A program made the translations under genes and the position numbers. Positions 62,022 through 64,000 of a DNA stretch of 64,000 bases are shown piece by piece. Numbering within the stretch: the stretch's first letter is position 1; each line of letters begins with the position of its first letter. The notes beneath the pieces were generated by a model. It was not told where the DNA came from and searched no databases. It saw nothing but the letters and a program-made list of their open reading frames with translations. Origin of the DNA: Rhodothermia bacterium (lineage in GTDB: Bacteria > Bacteroidota > Rhodothermia > Balneolales > Balneolaceae); the NCBI GenBank assembly GCA_030427885.1, contig JAUICM010000011.1:1-64000 (forward strand), written 5' to 3'.

Positions 62022-63539
62022 CTAAAAAAGAGGCTTTCCTGTCATTTCTTCAGGCTGTTCCACACCCATGAGCTTTAGTAGAGTAGGAGATACATCTGCC
62101 AGTATTCCGGGTTGCAGATCGATCTCATCCGGGTAGTTTACGATGATAGAAGGAACCGGGGCCGTAGTATGTGCTGTATGTGGACTTCCATCTGGTTTGA
62201 TCATGCAGTCGGAGTTACCGTGGTCGGCAATGATCAGAGTTCGGTATCCGTGCTCAGTAGCCGTTTCAACTACACGTTTAAGCTGAACATCCACAGCTTC
62301 GACAGCATCGATAGCTGCTTGCATAATTCCGGTATGACCAACCATGTCTGTATTGGCAAAATTCAGGATCACCAGATCGTATTGCTCTGACTTTAACTTT
62401 TCAACGAGTGCATCTCCAACTTCGGGAGAACTCATTTCTGGTTGAAGATCGTAGGTGGCAACTTTAGGGCTTGGGATAACCAGGCGGTCTTCCCCTTCAT
62501 TTGGAACTTCTTCGCCACCATTAAAGAAGTAAGTAACGTGAGGATATTTTTCAGTTTCAGCAATTCGAAATTGTTTCAGTCCTTGCTTGCTCACCCATTC
62601 CCCAATAGTATTTCTGAGAATTTGTGGGGGATAGGCAACTTTCACCCATTCGAAGGTTTCGTCATATTGAGTGAAGCTGAAATAATTCAGATTCAGATCG
62701 CCTTTGGTTTCAAATTCAGAGAATCCTTCCTGAGAGAGTGAACGGGTAATTTCACGGGCACGATCGCCTCGGATATTATAGAAAAGAACAGTGTCATCTT
62801 TGCCTATCCTTGATTCCGGGGAATCATCCAGAATCACAGGTTTTATAAACTCATCGGTAACATCATTTGCATAGGAGGCATCAAAAGCATCATCCGAATG
62901 CTCAAATTTTTCACCAATACCATTCACCAAGAGATCATAAGCAAGCTTAACACGTTCCCAGCGGTTATCTCTGTCCATGGCGTAATAGCGGCCAATTACA
63001 GAAGCCAGTTTTCCTGTACCGATCTCGTCTGCTTTTTTATTGAATTCCTGAGCATAGCCTTTGCCCGATTGAGGAGCAGTGTCTCGACCATCGGTAAAAG
63101 CGTGTATGTACACATTTTCAATACCATGATTTTTACAAAGCTTCAGGAGAGCAAAGAGATGATCGTTATGGCTGTGTACTCCTCCGTCGGAAAATAATCC
63201 CATCAAATGGATCTTATTTTTCTCTTTAGCCTTTTCAATAGCTTCCAGAATAACTTCATTCTCAAAGAACCCGCCATCGCGAATATCTTTATTCACTCTT
63301 GAAAGGGCTTGCCATACAATTCGGCCAGCTCCAATATTCATATGGCCAACTTCGGAATTACCGAATTGACCATCAGGCAACCCTACGCTTTCGCCACTCG
63401 CAATTAAATGGCTATGCGGACAGGTTGCAATGAGATGATCGTAAAAGGGTTTGTGCGCTTTATCAATAGCGCTAACAGAAGGGTCAACAGCGATTCCGAA
63501 CCCATCTAAAATTACAAGTAGTGCTTTAGATTGTCCCAT
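62022..63539 (-). CDS. gpmI: 2,3-bisphosphoglycerate-independent phosphoglycerate mutase
   Basis: Interconverts 3- and 2-phosphoglycerate using two Mn ions. The 505-residue alkaline-phosphatase-like protein has the catalytic Ser62 in QFGNSEVGH, DGFG at the N-terminus with metal Asp, HSHNDH (sequence GVHSHNDH), HAFTDGRDT and the C-terminal ADHGNSD. The GGAGGA SD lies five bp from the ATG. It follows rpsT on the same strand. Confidence 0.97.
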   Translation of the reverse strand: MGQSKALLVILDGFGIAVDPSVSAIDKAHKPFYDHLIATCPHSHLIASGESVGLPDGQFGNSEVGHMNIGAGRIVWQALSRVNKDIRDGGFFENEVILEAIEKAKEKNKIHLMGLFSDGGVHSHNDHLFALLKLCKNHGIENVYIHAFTDGRDTAPQSGKGYAQEFNKKADEIGTGKLASVIGRYYAMDRDNRWERVKLAYDLLVNGIGEKFEHSDDAFDASYANDVTDEFIKPVILDDSPESRIGKDDTVLFYNIRGDRAREITRSLSQEGFSEFETKGDLNLNYFSFTQYDETFEWVKVAYPPQILRNTIGEWVSKQGLKQFRIAETEKYPHVTYFFNGGEEVPNEGEDRLVIPSPKVATYDLQPEMSSPEVGDALVEKLKSEQYDLVILNFANTDMVGHTGIMQAAIDAVEAVDVQLKRVVETATEHGYRTLIIADHGNSDCMIKPDGSPHTAHTTAPVPSIIVNYPDEIDLQPGILADVSPTLLKLMGVEQPEEMTGKPLF

Positions 63540-63573
63540 GGGCTTCCTCCGGGAGAGTTCGGATATGATCTGT

Positions 63574-63825
63574 TTATAAGTTGTTTACTCGTTTGGTCAA
63601 TTGAGCTTTCTTGCGTGCAGCATTGTTCTTGTGAATAATGCCTTTAGTACTCATTCTGTCTAGGAATGCAGTAGCTTCTTTAAGAGCCGCTTCAGCAGTT
63701 GCTTTATCAGTAGCAGTTTCTACTTTTCTGATGAGAGTTCTCATTCGTGAGCGACGAGTACGGTTTTGCTCGTTTCTTGCCTTATTCTGACGAGTACGTT
63801 TTTCTACAGATTTATTTCTTGGCAT
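63574..63825 (-). CDS. rpsT: 30S ribosomal protein S20
   Basis: An 83-residue, highly basic, helical protein (MPRNKSVEKRTRQNK at the N-terminus, TLIRKVETA, and GIIHKNNAARKKAQLTKRV at the C-terminus), fitting bS20, which binds 16S rRNA. It precedes gpmI by 34 bp. Confidence 0.95.
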   Translation of the reverse strand: MPRNKSVEKRTRQNKARNEQNRTRRSRMRTLIRKVETATDKATAEAALKEATAFLDRMSTKGIIHKNNAARKKAQLTKRVNNL

Positions 63826-63954
63826 GGATTTACAGTCGTTTTATTCTTTTCTAAGTCCAAAAATTGTTCAGAACATAAAATTACGGCTTCCTTAAATCTT
63901 ATACAAGAAAGGATTGAATAATTAATGGAATAAACTTAATTTAGCTGTTCTGTT

Positions 63955-64000
63955 ATGATAGTGGTAATTGATGGCCCCGCAGGTTCGGGAAAAAGTTCAA
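63955..64000 (+). CDS. cmk: Cytidylate kinase, N-terminal start (partial)
   Basis: ATG 63955 opens MIVVIDGPAGSGKSS, then the window ends. The P-loop GPAGSGKSS is the N-terminus of bacterial CMP kinase. Only 15 codons are visible, so the assignment rests on this motif; it is divergent from rpsT. Confidence 0.75.
   Translation, partial: MIVVIDGPAGSGKSS

Noticed and set aside
1-64000. CRISPR arrays, insertion sequences or prophage
   Set aside because: No regularly spaced repeats, transposase-like frames, integrase or terminal inverted repeats were seen.

Overview
The window looks like chromosomal DNA of a marine or halophilic member of Balneolota (Balneola/Gracilimonas-like), or of a close relative in the Bacteroidota/Rhodothermota group. 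The evidence is three type IX secretion (T9SS) C-terminal sorting domains with the NYPNPFNP motif, a GWxTD lipoprotein, a PorW/SprE-like TPR lipoprotein, DUF3667, a fused alpha/beta 2-oxoacid dehydrogenase E1, a serine palmitoyltransferase, and several promoter-like TAnnTTTG boxes of the Bacteroidota type. The genus is inference from these features; no database search was possible. No insertion sequence, prophage, integron or CRISPR array was seen, and almost all of the DNA is coding.

Layout. 1-6.3 kb: the 5' end of a TonB-dependent receptor-type gene, a GWxTD lipoprotein, pyruvate kinase and a large TPR lipoprotein. 6.3-11.8 kb: pyrD, pabB, an orphan Mg-chelatase-like AAA ATPase, rpmE, an MBL hydrolase and a TPR protein. 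11.9-14.2 kb: a receiver-less sigma-54 activator overlapping lptE, and an Lrp regulator. 14.4-21 kb: serS, dusB, class I aldolase, a membrane flippase-like protein, radA and rpsU. 21-29 kb: DUF3667, a beta-propeller lipoprotein, a TIGR02757 protein, a CPBP protease, a T9SS-exported SMP-30-like protein, mutY and an Ig-domain exoprotein. 28.9-34.8 kb: SDR reductase, two GT4 glycosyltransferases, serine palmitoyltransferase and a GNAT-like acyltransferase, read here as a candidate glyco-sphingolipid locus. 34.9-38.8 kb: fumarase and fused E1. 38.9-45.8 kb: a compact operon of DUF58, MoxR, DUF4350, DUF4129, a membrane protein and SpoIIM, with a divergent RDD gene. 45.8-49.2 kb: heme O and heme A synthases, MerR and a GT2. 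49.2-50.1 kb: a six-tRNA operon (Pro, Arg, Cys, Glu, His, Glu in transcription order). 50.1-52.5 kb: a GT4 and a sugar-nucleotide epimerase. 52.6-59.2 kb: three exported proteins, two of them large, with cohesin and dockerin modules and T9SS sorting domains. 59.2-64 kb: clpC, gpmI, rpsT and the start of cmk.

How the genes fit together. Central metabolism (pyk, fbaB, gpmI, fumC, E1) and heme a synthesis indicate an aerobic organism with a heme a-type terminal oxidase. Much of the rest concerns the envelope: LPS export (LptE), possible sphingolipids, T9SS cargo and a T9SS-associated lipoprotein, and the MoxR membrane operon. Gene packing is tight: four convergent gene pairs abut or overlap at their stop codons, and the MoxR operon uses one-base-offset stop/start overlaps, including one that seems to need an AUA start codon.

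The best candidates for something little described are the AUA-initiated DUF58 gene, the cohesin/dockerin T9SS exoprotein pair, the sphingolipid-type cluster, and the small membrane ORF and inverted repeats inside the tRNA operon.
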